Of a stretch of DNA of 56,768 nt, positions 1 to 9,069 are shown one piece after another; within the stretch, counting starts at the first letter, position 1, and each line of letters opens with the position of its first letter. A program made the translations under genes and the position numbers. Source of the stretch: an uncultured archaeon A07HR60. Lineage in GTDB: Archaea > Halobacteriota > Halobacteria > Halobacteriales > Haloferacaceae. The notes beneath the pieces were generated by a model. That model saw only the letters and a program-made list of their open reading frames with translations, ran no database searches and was not told the DNA's origin. The stretch covers positions 39,000 to 95,767 of the forward strand of contig KI543231.1 in the NCBI GenBank assembly GCA_000496235.1, in the 5' to 3' direction.

Positions 1-72
1 TTCTATCGCGTGCGCCACTGCCGCTCCCGCATCCGGTCCACCGTCGGTCGGCACAAGTATCTCCTCATACAT
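1..72 (-). CDS. Universal stress protein (UspA family), N-terminal fragment
   Basis: Only the first 24 codons lie in the window; the gene runs off the left edge. The start ATG is at 72-70 and the translation begins MYEEILVPTDGGPDAG. That is the first beta strand and the conserved ILVPTDG of the Usp nucleotide-binding fold. UspA proteins are small cytoplasmic stress-associated proteins, many of which bind ATP, and haloarchaea carry many paralogues. The substrate or role of this copy cannot be told from the fragment. An overlapping ATG at 68-66 is out of frame. Confidence 0.8.
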   Translation of the reverse strand, partial: MYEEILVPTDGGPDAGAAVAHAIE

Positions 73-289
73 GATATTCGCTATCGAGCCTTAGAGCAAA
101 AATATGTACCGACACCATTCATTCTCGCGGATGGAATATTTCACTCTCTCTGCATCGGCCCGATTGTATGAAGATGGACTGACCGTCAGCCCCATATCGG
201 GCTGTTGAACTCCTCACGAAGCCCATCACTCCCTGCGTCTCGGAGCGATTGACCACGCAATCCCATCGTCGTGACTATCTGGTCAGCGT

Positions 290-418
290 CTATCCGTCCG
301 GTGCACCACGTCGAAGTCGTCGCCCCCCGCAATCAGGGCACTGGTACACGGCTCGAAACATCAACTTGGCCTTCGGGACGATGGTGTCGAGTTCGGTGTC
401 ACAGTCTTCACATTTCAT
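290..418 (-). CDS. Small two-CxxC zinc-finger protein, 42 residues
   Basis: A short reading frame opens with ATG at 418-416 and stops with TAG at 292-290. The protein starts MKCEDCDTELDTIVPKAK, has CEDC at residues 3-6 and CPDC at 27-30, and ends in a basic RRLRRGAPDG tail. Two CxxC knuckles spaced by about 20 residues match the many tiny zinc-finger proteins of haloarchaea. AAGGAATTT directly before the ATG is a weak ribosome-binding site. The gene stands alone between uspA and the 499-569 element, and an imperfect hairpin at 187-203 lies downstream. Partner and function are unknown; RNA, DNA or protein binding are all possible. Confidence 0.6.
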   Translation of the reverse strand: MKCEDCDTELDTIVPKAKLMFRAVYQCPDCGGRRLRRGAPDG

Positions 419-498
419 AAATTCCTTGTGATCGATTCATCGACTTGTATCTGTTGGCCGACAGTATGGCTTCTCTGTGGTGAATTTAGCCGTGTATA

Positions 499-569
499 GG
501 CGCTAAGCCCCCTTCCTCAGCGAGCGCCGACCGAACGGGAGGCGCGAGCAGGGAGGGGATACAGCGCCT
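499..569 (-). repeat. Structured palindromic element resembling an IS200/IS605 (TnpB guide RNA) right end
   Basis: The outer arms AGGCGCT (499-505) and AGCGCCT (563-569) are perfect inverse complements. Inside, a C-rich arm at 508-517 faces a G-rich arm at 550-558, and GCGCC (524-528) faces GGCGC (541-545). Read on the minus strand it shares layout and words with the element at 30316-30375: a CCCC-CCCT arm, a CTCGC or TTCGC word, then TGAGG followed by GGGGCTT. No tnpB lies beside it. It is probably a remnant or stand-alone non-autonomous element, an inference from structure and family resemblance. Confidence 0.45.
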
Positions 570-636
570 CAATTCAGCTAAAACCGATTGATTAGAGTAA
601 CTACAAATAGAATTAAACGATAAGACACGATTACGC

Positions 637-2496
637 ATGTCCGCGACACAAGGCGATCTGGCCGCTCTCTCGCGGGTTATCTTTCGTGCACCCAGTTGGT
701 ACTCAAGTGTCTTGTTCACGGTTATTATCGCTGCTCTTGCTGGGATAGCGTCGTTTGACTCGCGATTCATCCTAGAAGACGCCTGGATGGGGATTTTCTT
801 TATTGCCGTCCCGACGGTGATAGCCAGCGGTGTCACCCCGTATATCGACGGCCGACTCGGCGGCCGGCTCAGTCCGGATCAGGCGTCGCTACTCGCGCTG
901 GTGTGTGAACTCCTCGTCGTCGGCGGGCTCGTCCTCGTGGGGCTGTTGTCGGCACTCGTCCCGCGACTGGGTCAGGGGTTCGTCTTCGACGTGTTGTTCG
1001 CGGCGCTCGCAGCCGTGTTCGGGCTCAGATTACTCGTCGTGATGGCTGTCTCTCATCGATCGCCACTTCGCGCAAGTATTCCCGCGAGTGTCCAGACGGT
1101 CAGCGCCGGAGTGTTACTGTTCGTGTACACTGGAACGGCTCGCTATCTGGAAATCGGGGGGCCTATTGCTCGGTCGTACCTGTCACGGCCCGAAGACACC
1201 CCCGAGGAACTGCTGGTGATCGTCCCGAGTGACTTTCTATTGCTGGGTGGGATGTGTCTGCTGTACGCCGGTGCCGTGATCGGGTTCATCAAAGTGATTG
1301 ACCGCCCCTGGCAGCGGTCGATGGAGGTGTCGGTTCTCGATTTCCTTCGCGGATTCGTCGGCTATGTCGCCGACGGAACGACCGAACTTGAGGAGTTTTT
1401 CGAGGCGATCGGGCAGGAGGCTGTTGTCCCAGTCACTGTTCTCTCGTTCCGTGGCTCAACCGGGGAGAAAGCCCGGTTCGTGCTGCCGATGGTTCATCCT
1501 GGCCCGATGGGTGAGATCGGCGGTGGTAATCTCCCAGCCCAGATCGCGAGCCAGGCGGACGGCCTCGCATTCCCGCCACACGCCACCGCAGGTCACGACT
1601 TCAACCTCGTCACCTCCCGCGAGGTTGAGACGCTTCTCGATACCGCCGCGGACGCAATGGATGACATGACCTACCGTAGCGGCGCGACCGAGAGCGTCCG
1701 GCACGGCGAGGGCGAGGCGACGTTGCTGGCACAGGCGTTCGGCGACAGTGCGTTCGTCACCGCCAGTTACGCGCCGGCATTCGCCGATGACGTGGAGTAT
1801 GCGGTCGGGCTCTCAGCAGCTGCCGAGGCACGCCACAGCGGACTGGAAACCGTCATGCTCGCGGACGCACACAACTGTAGTGACGGGCTGAATGGCGAGA
1901 ATCTAGGCCACGTCGTTCCGGGCTCCAAGCGGTCGTTCGACCTCATCGAGGGCGCTGGTCAGGTTGGTGAGACATTAGCCGACGCCCCACGCTCGCCGCT
2001 CCGGATGGGTGTCGCCTGGGACCGAACCAGCTGGGACTCGACTGACGGGATCGGGCCGCTTGGGGTCCGGGTCGCGGTCACCGAGGTGGGCGACCAGCAG
2101 ACAGCGTACGTTCTCGTCGACGGGAATAATATGGAACCTGGACTCCGTGACACACTCGTAGATGCCGTCCAGGAGCACGTCACTAACGCGGAGATCCTCA
2201 CGACAGACACACACGTCGTCAACAGCGTCGACGCGTCGAATCAGGTGGGCGAGCGAGTTGAGATGACCGAGTTACGCTCTCTCGTAGTCGGACTCTTAGA
2301 CGACGCGATTGCCGATCTCGAGCCGGTTGAGGCCGGGATGGTGACCAACCGGGCCGAGGTGACTGTCTTCGGGAACGACCGGACGGAATCACTTGCCTCT
2401 CATGCGAATGCGATGATCCAGATGGGCGGGGCACTCGCGGTGGCTTCTGCCATGGCTGTTACTGCCATTTCGGTGCTTCTGTTTCTGTTTACCTGA
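637..2496 (+). CDS. DUF2070 family membrane protein
   Basis: A 619-residue protein. The first 230 or so residues hold about six or seven hydrophobic helices, starting with SVLFTVIIAALAGIA. A long soluble domain follows, with motifs typical of archaeal DUF2070: VHPGPMGEIGGGNLP near residue 287, a TAGHDFN segment, and ADAHNCSDG near residue 410. A last transmembrane helix (VASAMAVTAISVLLFLF) closes the protein. The His/Asp-rich soluble part looks like a metal-dependent enzyme domain held at the membrane, but no reaction is established for the family. It stands alone; AT-rich sequence at 590-630 probably holds its promoter. Confidence 0.8.
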   Translation: MSATQGDLAALSRVIFRAPSWYSSVLFTVIIAALAGIASFDSRFILEDAWMGIFFIAVPTVIASGVTPYIDGRLGGRLSPDQASLLALVCELLVVGGLVLVGLLSALVPRLGQGFVFDVLFAALAAVFGLRLLVVMAVSHRSPLRASIPASVQTVSAGVLLFVYTGTARYLEIGGPIARSYLSRPEDTPEELLVIVPSDFLLLGGMCLLYAGAVIGFIKVIDRPWQRSMEVSVLDFLRGFVGYVADGTTELEEFFEAIGQEAVVPVTVLSFRGSTGEKARFVLPMVHPGPMGEIGGGNLPAQIASQADGLAFPPHATAGHDFNLVTSREVETLLDTAADAMDDMTYRSGATESVRHGEGEATLLAQAFGDSAFVTASYAPAFADDVEYAVGLSAAAEARHSGLETVMLADAHNCSDGLNGENLGHVVPGSKRSFDLIEGAGQVGETLADAPRSPLRMGVAWDRTSWDSTDGIGPLGVRVAVTEVGDQQTAYVLVDGNNMEPGLRDTLVDAVQEHVTNAEILTTDTHVVNSVDASNQVGERVEMTELRSLVVGLLDDAIADLEPVEAGMVTNRAEVTVFGNDRTESLASHANAMIQMGGALAVASAMAVTAISVLLFLFT

Positions 2497-2653
2497 CCCA
2501 GAGTGACCGTTCCCGTTCCTGTGCCCGTGCCTCCAGACCGTCCCGCATTGACAAACTCAAACGAGACAATCAATCACCGTTCCGCGACTACCGTATGACG
2601 TATCGATTGGCATCCTCTTCGGCCTTATGAGTGGGGCTTGCGCTCGCTATCGA

Positions 2654-3682
2654 TCACTCCGGGGACGATTCATCTGTCGCCTCTAGGAGTGCCTCGTAGA
2701 CGGGCCACGAGGAATCCGCGGTAGGTCGCCCTGTAGCGTCGCCATCGACGACGACACCACCGCCAGACTCGACTGTCCCAATCACTGCGGCCCTCGTTTC
2801 TCGATCGTCAAGCGCGGCGAGAACGGATGCGGTCGCGTGAGGCTCGACGGCAACGACCATCGACCCGGAACTCGTCGCTCGCCACGGGTCCATGTCGAGA
2901 CACGAGCAGATGGCCACGACATCGTCGTCGCTCGGGACCCGGTCAGTGTCGATGTCGAACTGCACACCGGCACCGCGAGCCATCTCATGTAAGCCGCCAA
3001 GTAGGCCGCCCTCGGTAATATCGTGCATTGCCCGCACCCCCTCGATTGCAGACAGAGCACGCGCGTCCCGAACAACGTCCAACTCGTCCAGCATTGCCGC
3101 CACACGAGCGAGACGAGAGTCAGCACAGTCGATAGCCTCGGGGAACAGCGATGCCAGCACCGCAGTCGCCTCAACGGCTGGGCCGGTCGTCATAATGAGA
3201 TTGTCGCCGACGCGAGCCCCATCGGGACGGAGTATCGCGTCGGTTTCCCCGATAGCGAGGGCAGTCGCCGCGCCGACCCAGGGGAGCGAACAGCCGGCAT
3301 ATCGAGCGGTGTGACCCGTGATGACCTCGATTCCGAGGGCTGCACACTCTTCGTGAATCGCCGTCCAGATACTGGCGAACGTCTCGTCTGTCATTGTCGG
3401 CGGGAGGCTGAAACTGATCGTGAGATGAGACGGGTCAAGTCCCGAGACTGCGACGTCGGCCAGCACGATTCGCACGGCAAACCGGCTCGCTCGCTCCAAC
3501 CCGAGGTCAGGCAGGATCGATATCGGATCCGTCGCCAGTGCGACCGCCTGGTCACCGACCTCGATCACGCCAAAGTCGACCCCGTGTTGCGGCCCGAGCC
3601 GGACATCCTCGCGGTCGGCCCCGAGTCGCGGGGCAATCACGGTATCGAACACCGACTTGGAGATCTTGCCGGTTCGGGGCAT
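2654..3682 (-). CDS. AIR synthase-related (HypE/ThiL/SelD-like) protein
   Basis: About 342 residues in the PurM/HypE/SelD ATP-binding superfamily. The N-terminal half carries GVDFGVIEVGDQAVALATDP and the metal/ATP-type VLADVAVSG. The middle has ITGHTARYAGCSLPWVGAA, and the C-terminal half the AIRS-C motif MHDITEGGLLGGLHEMA. ATG 3682 is chosen because homologues begin just before a TGKISK-like segment; an upstream in-frame ATG at 3745 would add 21 residues. The superfamily makes acyl-phosphate or phospho intermediates. The archaeal members of this branch have no firm reaction, and no hyp or sel genes are nearby, so hydrogenase or selenium roles are unlikely. Confidence 0.8.
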   Translation of the reverse strand: MPRTGKISKSVFDTVIAPRLGADREDVRLGPQHGVDFGVIEVGDQAVALATDPISILPDLGLERASRFAVRIVLADVAVSGLDPSHLTISFSLPPTMTDETFASIWTAIHEECAALGIEVITGHTARYAGCSLPWVGAATALAIGETDAILRPDGARVGDNLIMTTGPAVEATAVLASLFPEAIDCADSRLARVAAMLDELDVVRDARALSAIEGVRAMHDITEGGLLGGLHEMARGAGVQFDIDTDRVPSDDDVVAICSCLDMDPWRATSSGSMVVAVEPHATASVLAALDDRETRAAVIGTVESGGGVVVDGDATGRPTADSSWPVYEALLEATDESSPE

Positions 3683-3992
3683 ACAATATCCCACGGAGGC
3701 GACCGATTTGGGTGTGTCGGGAACCTCCAGATAACCTCCGATCACTGAATTCCTGAGCAGGGTCTTGCCCTCCGTGATCTGACGACCGTCGCCCCGGGAG
3801 AACCTTGGGGACGGCCTGCCGCCGCCCGAGCGCCGAACTGACGGTCTGCTGATGCCGACTACCCTGACACCTGGATCCTGCAGGCGCCGAATGAACGTTC
3901 TGACACCGACTTCACCGGCCGGGTAGTGATTCTACTGACGGGACAGGATACGACGACCAGCCAGAGGAGAAGTCACCTCGTCTGTAAGACTG

Positions 3993-6392
3993 TTAGAGTC
4001 TGTCGAGTCGCTGCTGGTCTGCCTCGGTGAGGAGCCGGCCACCGTATTCGTCTTCGAGCGCGGCAATCTCTTGGAAGCTCTCCCGAGCCGCCGACGTGTC
4101 CCCTGCGGACAACTGTACTTTTCCTCGCCGCCGGATAACGTCTGCAAGCCCACGTTTGCCTGCGTATCGGGGGAGTGTCTGCCGATAGTGGTTGGCCGCC
4201 GCCTCCAGGTGTTCTAATTGTGCATCCGTGTCGTCTTTCCGGCCCCGTCTAGTCGCCTCGGCGAGTTCCTGATGCGTCTCCGCAATCTGATGGGCCACAG
4301 TCTGTTCCTCGTACGGTTCCGAGGTCAGCTCCATTGCCTCGGACAGGAGTGTCAGAGACTTCCGAGGACTGGCTGTCTCACTATCGCGGAGGAGTTCATC
4401 AAGCTGATCCTGTCGTCTGAGTGCGTCACTCTTCCACACAACGTGTCCGCCGAAATCGATTGTGTACGCCGATTCGGCGCTGGCGCCGAGATCAGCGTCG
4501 GGATCACTGAGACGCACGCGACGTCTGCCGTCTTGCTCGTCGAAGGCCAACCGTTGGACGTTCCCGTGGTGATTCTCGTGGCGAAGCACCTGTTCGCCGG
4601 TGGCCGTTTCGAATAGATACGTGCTACAGTCGGGATTGAACGTGCTGGTGGCGACGTATTCGCCGTCACTCGTGAGCGCGACCGGGCCGATATTCGCGTC
4701 AAACTCGTGATTCACGAGTCGATGACCCGATCTCGCAAACACGTGAAGTGTTCCGGACAACGTCTCCCCCCAGTCATTCCAGTCGACCACCGCGAGGGTC
4801 CCGTCAGTCGCGACAGCACAGGCATTCGGTCGCCTGATCTGTGTGCTGAATTCGAGTTCCCCGCCCTGAAAGAGGAAAATCTGTCCCGCCTCCGCGGAGC
4901 CGTCGTCGGAACTGAATCGACCATCCCGGTAGGCGGCCGTGTAATTTCCATCTGTGGATTCGACCGTCAGAACGGCCACCTGTTCGCCGCCGTACTTGAT
5001 CGTGGTCTCGGTGGGGGCCCGTTCTGGCGTCGGCTCCGTTCTAGTCGCATCCTCCGAGTTGGGAGTAGATTCCGGCTGTGCGCCAGCCTGTGTCGAGACG
5101 GAATCTGAGTCTGCCCGGGGTCGGGATCGGGCTCGCGATTCCTGGTCGGAATCATCCGCGGGACCGTCTGTCGGCGATGACTCCGCCGGTATTCCCTCAC
5201 CAGCTGACGCTGTCTTCACAGCCGGGTCGTCGTCGCCAGACACCGAGCTTACTGCCGACTGGTCGTCACCAGATACTGACTCCACGGGTGGCTGACTCGT
5301 TGCTGCGGTGTCGGGCGATGTGGAGCCGGCGGTCCCGATATCGACCGACCGTCGATGCCACAAATAGACGCTCGCGGGGACGACCCCTAGAAACGGGACG
5401 AACGAGACCAGCCCGTAGAACCACCAGTATCGCGGCCAGTTGCCGTATTGTCGGACGTATCTCGCGTCGAGAAACAGCGCGAGTGGGAGGCCAAACCAGA
5501 CGAGAAACAAACTGACTCCCCACGCCGACGTCGACAGCGTGTTGACACTGAAGAAAACAGCCACCCATCCCGGAATCCCCAGTCCGATAGCCACCTTCGA
5601 GAGCGTGGTTGGGACTCCCGGGGAATCTGTCGTCGAATCTCCGTTACCGCCCGTTTCTGTCTGCGGGTCAGCTCCGCTGGAGGGCAGGTGTTCAGTCGTG
5701 GTCGTGCCCCCGCCCGTGTCTGGGCCTGTGTCTAGTGGCGTCTGTGTGCCGGTAGTAGCGTGACCACCGTTAGGTTCCGAAGAATCCTCAGAATCGACGG
5801 TGTGTACGAAGTCGAGATACTCGTCGACGAGATCTGCAGCTTCGACGTCCGCGACGATCCTGGCGAGATCGATCCCGTTGATGAGTTTCACGTTGAGCCG
5901 CTCCGCCAGATCACGAGCCTGCGACGTGTACTCGTTCGTCGTCACGACGACGACCTCGTCAGCGCCGTCGATCTGTTGGTCGAGACTGGCGTACTGCTGG
6001 ATCGCCGGCGACCCGACGGTCGTGTTAGGCCCGTATCGCTTAGCCTGGATGAGTGTGGTCTGGTCGTACGGCTCGCTCTTGCGAGCGATCACGTCTACGC
6101 CCTCGTCTGCTGAGGCCGAGGAGACGGTTGTTCGCCACCCCATCCGGTCCCAGATATCGCCGACAAAATGCTCGAAATCGTACGGGTCCATCTGCTGGAG
6201 AACTGCCCGTAACTCGCGTTCAGACTCGACCGGTCCCTCGTCAACCGGGAGTTCATCAACCGACTCCGGTGACCCGGTGTCTCGCGACCCTCCCGACTGG
6301 CTCGGGCTTGACCCGGAATCGCTGTCCGTGCCGGCCTGGCGGATCGCCCTGTACACTTCGCGGTACATGACGTACTTGAGAAATTGCTTCAT
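3993..6392 (-). CDS. Membrane-anchored Mrr-type restriction nuclease fused to a propeller-like and TPR-like region
   Basis: About 799 residues from ATG 6392 (an upstream ATG at 6437 would add 15). After a basic N-terminus MKQFLKYVMYREVYR comes an Mrr catalytic domain at roughly residues 65-185: DPYDFEHFVGDIWDRMGW, the catalytic ADEGVDVIARK and the IQAKRY triad element (D, Q, K). A Ser/Thr/Gly-rich linker leads to three hydrophobic helices at about 266-345, then an acidic Ser-rich linker. Next is a beta-rich region with repeated blade-like strands (TDGTLAVVDW, SDGEYVATSTFN). The C-terminus is alpha-helical and TPR-like. The Mrr family cleaves DNA, often modified DNA. The membrane anchoring and propeller suggest sensing, but that is inference. 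Confidence 0.8.
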   Translation of the reverse strand: MKQFLKYVMYREVYRAIRQAGTDSDSGSSPSQSGGSRDTGSPESVDELPVDEGPVESERELRAVLQQMDPYDFEHFVGDIWDRMGWRTTVSSASADEGVDVIARKSEPYDQTTLIQAKRYGPNTTVGSPAIQQYASLDQQIDGADEVVVVTTNEYTSQARDLAERLNVKLINGIDLARIVADVEAADLVDEYLDFVHTVDSEDSSEPNGGHATTGTQTPLDTGPDTGGGTTTTEHLPSSGADPQTETGGNGDSTTDSPGVPTTLSKVAIGLGIPGWVAVFFSVNTLSTSAWGVSLFLVWFGLPLALFLDARYVRQYGNWPRYWWFYGLVSFVPFLGVVPASVYLWHRRSVDIGTAGSTSPDTAATSQPPVESVSGDDQSAVSSVSGDDDPAVKTASAGEGIPAESSPTDGPADDSDQESRARSRPRADSDSVSTQAGAQPESTPNSEDATRTEPTPERAPTETTIKYGGEQVAVLTVESTDGNYTAAYRDGRFSSDDGSAEAGQIFLFQGGELEFSTQIRRPNACAVATDGTLAVVDWNDWGETLSGTLHVFARSGHRLVNHEFDANIGPVALTSDGEYVATSTFNPDCSTYLFETATGEQVLRHENHHGNVQRLAFDEQDGRRRVRLSDPDADLGASAESAYTIDFGGHVVWKSDALRRQDQLDELLRDSETASPRKSLTLLSEAMELTSEPYEEQTVAHQIAETHQELAEATRRGRKDDTDAQLEHLEAAANHYRQTLPRYAGKRGLADVIRRRGKVQLSAGDTSAARESFQEIAALEDEYGGRLLTEADQQRLDRL

Positions 6393-6579
6393 GAGGTGAG
6401 TCTTTACAAGTATCTTGTCACACTGCGTATGCGTCACTGTCGCCGCAGTTCGTCTTGAACCCTTTCATGTAAATTCATCCACGTATTCTCCGGTTGGTGG
6501 GAGTGAGTCAGGAGCCGGCGGTTCACAGCTCAGCATCCAGCCAAACCACTATCATGGCAGTCCACGTCTGGAATAGCGA

Positions 6580-8082
6580 ATGGTTCATCATGAGGTGGGG
6601 GACGGGTTCGACCTTCTAGAAACGACGATTGAGGCCGTTCACTCGGCATTCGAGTCGTCAGCAGTGACGGCTGAACAACTCGTCGAGGCGTATCTCTCGC
6701 GGATCGAGGCGTACGACGACCGGCTTAACGCCGTCATCTCGGTGAACGACAACGCTATACAGCGAGCCCGGCGTCTGGATGCTACGTTCGAGACTGACGG
6801 CCCTGTTGGCCCGCTCCACGGGATTCCGACACTTGTCAAAGACAACCACGACACCGCAGACATGCCCACCACGGCTGGGTCTTCGCCACTCGCGGAGTTT
6901 GTCCCCGACTGTGATGCTGTCGTCGTCGAGCGACTCAGAGCGGCGGGAGCAGTGATCGTCGGGAAGGCGAACTTACAGGAGCTGTCGTTCGGTGTCGATT
7001 CCGTGAGTTCACTCGGTGGAGAGGTGCACAACCCGTACGCACTGGACCGTCGGCCGGCGGGGTCCAGCGGTGGCACAGCGGCGGCGCTTGCAGCCAACCT
7101 TGCGACGATCGGAACAGGAACCGATACCTGTTCGTCAGTCCGCTCACCGCCGGCGTTCACCAATCTTGTCGGAATTCGTCCGACGCGCGGGCTCGTGAGC
7201 CGGACGGGTCTGATCCCATTGTCGATTACTCAAGACACCGCGGGACCAATCGCCCGAACCGTCGGCGACGCGGCGCGGCTTCTTCAGGCAATGGTTGGGT
7301 TCGACCCGGCTGACCCAGTCACTGCTGCTGGCGTCGATCAGGTTCCTGAGGCCGGATACACATCACATCTGAACGCCGATGGCCTGGACGGCGCTCGGAT
7401 CGGAATCTTGCGGGACGCATTCGAGGTGACCAACCCCGATACCCAGCTTGCAGACACGGCAACGCGTATCTCTGCGGTGACCGAGCGGGCAATCGAGGAC
7501 ATGGCCGCGGCGGGGGCAACTCTCGTCGACGATATCACCCTCGTGGACGACGACCTCGTCGAGGCTGCCCGGGTGGTCAGTATGGAGTTTGCCCGCGATT
7601 TTGACGCGTATCTGGCCGACAGATCTGAGACACCGGTCGACTCGCTGCGTGAACTCGTCGAGACCGGCGAAATAGCGCCCAGCATCGAGCGCCGGATTCG
7701 GGAGGCAGGGGTTCTCGACCGTGACGGAGGCGATCTCGACGAGAATCTCGAGTACCTCCGCGCGCTCGCCAGACGGGACACGATCCGCACCGAAATAATT
7801 GCCGGTCTCGTTGAAAACGATCTGGATGCAGTTCTTTATCCACCATCGACGGTCCTTCCAGCACCGATTCCCGAGCAGCAGCCCTTCTCCGAGATGCGCT
7901 GTGAACGAGCTGCCCACAGCGGGCTCCCAGCACTGACGATGCAGGCTGGGTTCACAGACGACCAGATTCCCGTCGGAGTCGAACTGCTGGGCCGGCCTTT
8001 CGCCGAGCCACGGCTGATCGAACTAGGATACGGGTTCGAGCAAGCAACCGACCACCGGCGCCCGCCCGAGCAGTTCCCCTGA
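6580..8082 (+). CDS. Amidase signature-family hydrolase
   Basis: 500 residues of the amidase signature family, cytosolic, with a Ser-cisSer-Lys triad. The Lys is in GIPTLVKDN, the cis-Ser in the Gly/Ser loop RPAGSSGGTAAALA, and the nucleophile Ser in GTDTCSSVRSPPA. The following GIRPTRGLVSRTGLIP and TQDTAGPIART resemble peptide and aryl amidases more than the GatA subunit of tRNA amidotransferase. It probably hydrolyses a primary or secondary amide; the substrate is unknown. The usual GGS before the nucleophile is CSS here. It is monocistronic, divergent from the Mrr fusion gene, with 187 bases between the two starts. Confidence 0.85.
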   Translation: MVHHEVGDGFDLLETTIEAVHSAFESSAVTAEQLVEAYLSRIEAYDDRLNAVISVNDNAIQRARRLDATFETDGPVGPLHGIPTLVKDNHDTADMPTTAGSSPLAEFVPDCDAVVVERLRAAGAVIVGKANLQELSFGVDSVSSLGGEVHNPYALDRRPAGSSGGTAAALAANLATIGTGTDTCSSVRSPPAFTNLVGIRPTRGLVSRTGLIPLSITQDTAGPIARTVGDAARLLQAMVGFDPADPVTAAGVDQVPEAGYTSHLNADGLDGARIGILRDAFEVTNPDTQLADTATRISAVTERAIEDMAAAGATLVDDITLVDDDLVEAARVVSMEFARDFDAYLADRSETPVDSLRELVETGEIAPSIERRIREAGVLDRDGGDLDENLEYLRALARRDTIRTEIIAGLVENDLDAVLYPPSTVLPAPIPEQQPFSEMRCERAAHSGLPALTMQAGFTDDQIPVGVELLGRPFAEPRLIELGYGFEQATDHRRPPEQFP

Positions 8083-8249
8083 CGAGTAATAGCTCGACAC
8101 AGATGATCAATAATCTCGACAGTGCAAATCCATCGACACGGTCGACCGACGACCACAGCGAGGAATCCACACGGCCTGGGACCGATGCCGGTGTGTCACT
8201 CACGTCGGGTCTCCGACCGAATGGCCACTCACCGTGATTGGCTTCTCTA

Positions 8250-9065
8250 TCACCCGTGACGCGAGTCGTCGAGAGTTCGTCCGAAGAAGTCGCCAACAGC
8301 ATTAGCCACTTGTGTCTCGTGTCCACGGAAGGAGTGCCGAGCCGGTACTTCGACCACAGTGCCGCCTATCTCCCGGGTTCGCTCGACGATGGGCTCCCAC
8401 TCGACGGTCGTGTCCTGATTCCCGGAGACCACCTGAAGCGGACCGTCGATCTTCTCGAGTGTTGACACCGCGTCGAGTTCGGAGTCGATCTGGGCGGCCG
8501 GCGCGAGCGCCGCCGTCGCGTCGAGTGCTGATTGGCTGCTAGCCGTCACGAGTGCGATACATCCCCCGAACGAGTACCCGAAAAGCCCGATACTGTCGAA
8601 GTGGTCTCGCGCCCATTCTAGCGCTACCCCGGCATCGGCCGTCTCGCCGTGACCGCCGTCCCAGGGACCGTAGCCGAATCGGAGACAACTGATCCCTCGC
8701 TCTACGAGTGCCTCGCTGACCGCTGTCAACCGGCGGTCACCACGGTGGCCGCCGTGTTGAGGGTGCGGTGGGCAAGCGACGACACACGCGCTGGTGGACA
8801 CCCCGCTTGTGGATTCATCGCGGCTATCTTGCCTTCCTGGGTTGACAGCCGCGTTTGCATCTGCTTCTGATTCTGTCTCTGTCGGTGTGGTTACCCCTGA
8901 CTTTGTTTGTCTGTCTGTGTTCGTGTCTGTCTCTCCACTAGCCCCAACACTGGCGCCAGCACTGGGATCGGCACCATCATCGCGTGGTCGGCCACTCTCC
9001 TCGATAGCTCGGTCGAGTCTCGCCCTGATATCGCGGCTACCTGGGAGGACGACGGCTTCTGACAC
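8250..9065 (-). CDS. Alpha/beta hydrolase (dienelactone hydrolase-like) with a long acidic linker
   Basis: 271 residues. The N-terminus MSEAVVLPGSRDIRARLD is the first strand of the fold, and the core resumes with VVACPPHPQHGGHRGDRR. The nucleophile elbow is GYSFGG, an acid is likely in GNQDTTVEW, and the catalytic His in ARHSFRGHE. Between them, residues about 20-92 are a Thr/Ser/Glu/Asp-rich stretch absent from the usual fold, so it looks like a low-complexity insertion. The substrate cannot be told. Its start lies 4 bases after the stop of the upstream aldo/keto reductase gene, so the two are probably cotranscribed. Confidence 0.82.
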   Translation of the reverse strand: MSEAVVLPGSRDIRARLDRAIEESGRPRDDGADPSAGASVGASGETDTNTDRQTKSGVTTPTETESEADANAAVNPGRQDSRDESTSGVSTSACVVACPPHPQHGGHRGDRRLTAVSEALVERGISCLRFGYGPWDGGHGETADAGVALEWARDHFDSIGLFGYSFGGCIALVTASSQSALDATAALAPAAQIDSELDAVSTLEKIDGPLQVVSGNQDTTVEWEPIVERTREIGGTVVEVPARHSFRGHETQVANAVGDFFGRTLDDSRHG

Positions 9066-9069
9066 GGTG

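Noticed and set aside
249-431. Plus-strand 60-residue open frame
   Set aside because: No fold or start signal; it is antisense to the better supported zinc-finger gene at 290-418.
3023-3748. Long plus-strand open frame opposite the AIR-synthase-like gene
   Set aside because: Its basic, Arg-rich translation has no domain and mirrors codon bias of the real minus-strand gene.
3746-3992. Possible remnant reading frame encoding DADYPDTWILQAPNE
   Set aside because: Broken by stops, no start, no recognisable family; left unannotated.
5800-6399. Long plus-strand open frame opposite the Mrr fusion
   Set aside because: Ser/Arg-rich antisense shadow of the nuclease domain.
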